Below, one piece after another: positions 14,425 to 16,280 of a stretch of DNA of 16,280 nucleotides. The stretch lies in contig DHLU01000178.1 of NCBI GenBank assembly GCA_002405435.1, positions 1 to 16,280 on the forward strand, written 5' to 3'. Position 1 is the first letter of the stretch. Each line of letters begins with the position of its first letter. Made by a program: the position numbers and the translations under genes. The notes under the pieces are model-generated. The model was not told where the DNA came from and did no database searches. It saw only the letters and a list, made by a program, of their open reading frames with translations. The stretch comes from Flavobacteriales bacterium UBA4660 (lineage in GTDB: Bacteria > Bacteroidota > Bacteroidia > Flavobacteriales_D > Sanyastnellaceae).

Positions 14425-16280
14425 CTGATCAGCAAAGCCACCATACAGAAAATTTACGATGCCGCCATCATTGAAGACGTGGTAGGCGAATTTGTGCGCC
14501 TCAAAAAGAGCGGTACTTCGTGGAAGGGCCTGTCGCCTTTTTCCAACGACAGCACCCACTCGTTTTATGTAGTGCCGCACAAGGGTATATACAAGGATTT
14601 CAGCAGCGGCAAGGGGGGAAACGTGGTGGACTTCCTCATGGAGCATGAGAAGCTGTCGTTTCCGGAAGCCCTGCGCTGGCTCGCTGCCAGGTATAAAATC
14701 GAAATTGAAGAGGACCGCCAAACGGAAGCGCAACAGCAGGAAAGAAGTGAGCGCGAACAACTCAGTGTGGTCACCGAATTTGCCAACCGCTACTTCCAGC
14801 AGCAACTGCACGAGACGGAAGACGGACAGGCCATCGGACTTTCCTACTTCGAAGCGCGCGGATTTCGCCCGGAAATCATCCGAAAATTTCAGCTCGGCTA
14901 TTGTCCCGACAAATGGGACGCCATGACCAAGGCGGCCCTGGAAGGCCAGTACAGTATTGAGTTTCTTAAGAAGACCGGACTTACCCGTGAGCGCGACGGA
15001 GTGGCGTATGACTTCTTTCGGGGCAGGGTAATTTTCCCCATTCACAATATCGGCAGTAAGGTGATCGCTTTCGCCGGCCGCACCCTCAAGGCGGAGAAAG
15101 ACATTGCCAAATATTTCAATTCGCCGGAGAGCGAACTCTACAACAAGAGCAATGTGCTTTACGGGCTTCACCTGGCCAAAAACGCCATCGTCAAAGCCGA
15201 CATGTGTTACCTGGTGGAAGGCTATACGGATGTAATTGCCCTGCACCAGGCCGGCGTCGAGAACGTCGTGGCCAGCAGCGGTACCAGCCTCACTGAAGGA
15301 CAAATTCGCCTGATACGCCGCTATACCCCCAACATCACCATCCTGTATGATGGCGACAGCGCCGGCATCAAGGCCTCGTTCAGGGGCATTGATATGATTC
15401 TGAAGGAGGGTATGAATGTGCGGGTATTGCTCTTCCCCGATGGTGATGATCCCGATAGTTTTTCGCGCAAACATTCCAGTACCGAAGTGCTGGAGTATCT
15501 CGCGGCCAACACCCGCGACTTTATCACCTTCAAGACAGGCTTGCTTCAGGCCGAGGTGGCTCATGATCCCATCAAACGCGCCGGACTGATTAAGGATATT
15601 GTGGAGAGCATCGCGCTGATTCCGGATGGCATCCGAAGGAATGTGTATCTTCAGGAATGTTCGCGGTTGCTCCTGATGAGCGAGCAGGTGCTGCTGGCTG
15701 AACTCAACAAGCAAATACGCACCAATTATAACAGGCAAAAGGCACCCGACGAACCGGTCATAAGCGAAACCCCCAATGAAGCACTACCTCCTGAAGAAAC
15801 GGGTGTCTCGGTGCCCCTGTTGTTTCACCAGGAACGCGACTTTGTGCGGTTGCTGCTCAACTACGGTGATAGTTATATCGCTGTGAAGGTGCCCAACGGA
15901 GATCAAGTGGAAAATGTGGATGTCAGCGTAGCTGAATTTCTTATTGGCAGCCTGCAGCACAACGAGATTCAGTTTGAGCACCCGGCCTTTGCGCGTATCG
16001 TCTCTGATTACGCAGGCTTTATGTCAAACCTGAGTTTCCCCGAAGCCAAGCACTTCAGCATGCACAACGACCAACAGGTCAGTGCAGCTACCGCCGAGCT
16101 TTTTGCGAATCCCTATCACCTCAGTGAAATCTGGTCGCATCTCCACTGCATCTATCCGGAAACGGAAAACATGCAGTTGCACAAGGCGGTGCATGATTGT
16201 ATCAATAGGTTTAAGCTGCTGAAGGTGATGATGCTGATGGCGCAGGTCGAAGAGGAGATCAAAACGGCTGGCGATAACGT
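14425..16280 (+). CDS. dnaG: DNA primase DnaG, C-terminus beyond window; zinc ligands substituted
   Basis: 618 complete codons, no stop before the edge; the family is about 600-660 aa, so little is missing. It makes RNA primers for replication. With residue 1 at the CTG (14425), the N-terminus reads xISKATIQKIYDAAIIEDVV, which fits the usual start MISxxTI... exactly, but no ATG exists there; the frame opens at 14389 and holds only a TTG at 14401 as an alternative, which lies inside the promoter. The zinc-ribbon region keeps its shape (GLSPFSND, YKDFSSGKGGN), but the positions of the Cys/His/Cys/Cys ligands are Ser37, Ser40, Asp58 and Ser61. The TOPRIM domain is intact: EGYTD (Glu265), DGDSAG (Asp309, Asp311), SSGTSL. 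The C-terminal helicase-interacting region is present from about residue 440 on. The start codon call is an inference. Confidence 0.93.
   Translation, partial: MISKATIQKIYDAAIIEDVVGEFVRLKKSGTSWKGLSPFSNDSTHSFYVVPHKGIYKDFSSGKGGNVVDFLMEHEKLSFPEALRWLAARYKIEIEEDRQTEAQQQERSEREQLSVVTEFANRYFQQQLHETEDGQAIGLSYFEARGFRPEIIRKFQLGYCPDKWDAMTKAALEGQYSIEFLKKTGLTRERDGVAYDFFRGRVIFPIHNIGSKVIAFAGRTLKAEKDIAKYFNSPESELYNKSNVLYGLHLAKNAIVKADMCYLVEGYTDVIALHQAGVENVVASSGTSLTEGQIRLIRRYTPNITILYDGDSAGIKASFRGIDMILKEGMNVRVLLFPDGDDPDSFSRKHSSTEVLEYLAANTRDFITFKTGLLQAEVAHDPIKRAGLIKDIVESIALIPDGIRRNVYLQECSRLLLMSEQVLLAELNKQIRTNYNRQKAPDEPVISETPNEALPPEETGVSVPLLFHQERDFVRLLLNYGDSYIAVKVPNGDQVENVDVSVAEFLIGSLQHNEIQFEHPAFARIVSDYAGFMSNLSFPEAKHFSMHNDQQVSAATAELFANPYHLSEIWSHLHCIYPETENMQLHKAVHDCINRFKLLKVMMLMAQVEEEIKTAGDN

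Noticed and set aside
14395..15738. 447-codon open frame on the minus strand, antisense to dnaG
   Set aside because: It lies wholly opposite conserved DnaG motifs (EGYTD, DGDSAG), has no recognisable domain, and such long shadow frames are expected opposite GC-rich codons.

Overview
The window looks like chromosomal DNA of a Bacteroidota bacterium, most likely in or near Flavobacteriales. It is fairly GC-rich for that group: sampled lines of leuS run 57-63% GC. The evidence is a protein with a type IX secretion system (T9SS) C-terminal sorting domain, GldK-like and GldN-like proteins, YwqK-type (MORN_2) repeat proteins, a Bacteroidota-style LeuRS, and promoters of the form TTG-N19/20-TAnnTTTG. 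No mobile element, tRNA, rRNA or CRISPR array is visible.

Layout. Minus strand, 6704 down to 1: a long-chain polyprenyl diphosphate synthase coupled by an ATGA overlap to a YwqK-repeat lipoprotein; a glucosaminidase with two LysM domains; homogentisate 1,2-dioxygenase with its own strong promoter; an ATGA-coupled pair of a GldK-like (SUMF1/FGE-fold) protein and a GldN-like protein carrying an N-terminal YwqK-repeat segment; a gene-free stretch of about 480 bp; and the N-terminal part of a TylF-like SAM-dependent methyltransferase cut by the window edge. Plus strand from 6885: leuS, divergent from the prenyl synthase. It converges on a minus-strand pair (OmpA-family protein, then a small two-helix membrane protein). 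Divergent from OmpA is a large secreted CotH-family protein with a T9SS tail, followed by dnaG, which runs off the right edge.

How the genes relate. Several encode envelope or secretion functions (glucosaminidase, YwqK lipoprotein, OmpA-like protein, T9SS-exported CotH protein, GldK/GldN-like pair). They are interleaved with housekeeping genes (leuS, dnaG, the prenyl synthase that probably makes the quinone side chain) and one catabolic gene (hmgA).

Most notable points: (1) a two-gene GldK/GldN-like module without GldL and GldM, in which the GldN homologue is fused to a YwqK repeat; (2) a DnaG whose four zinc-ribbon ligand positions are all substituted, and whose reading frame has CTG where the family's initiator Met is expected, just downstream of a good promoter; (3) an AT-rich insertion of unusual length just before the KMSKS loop of LeuRS.
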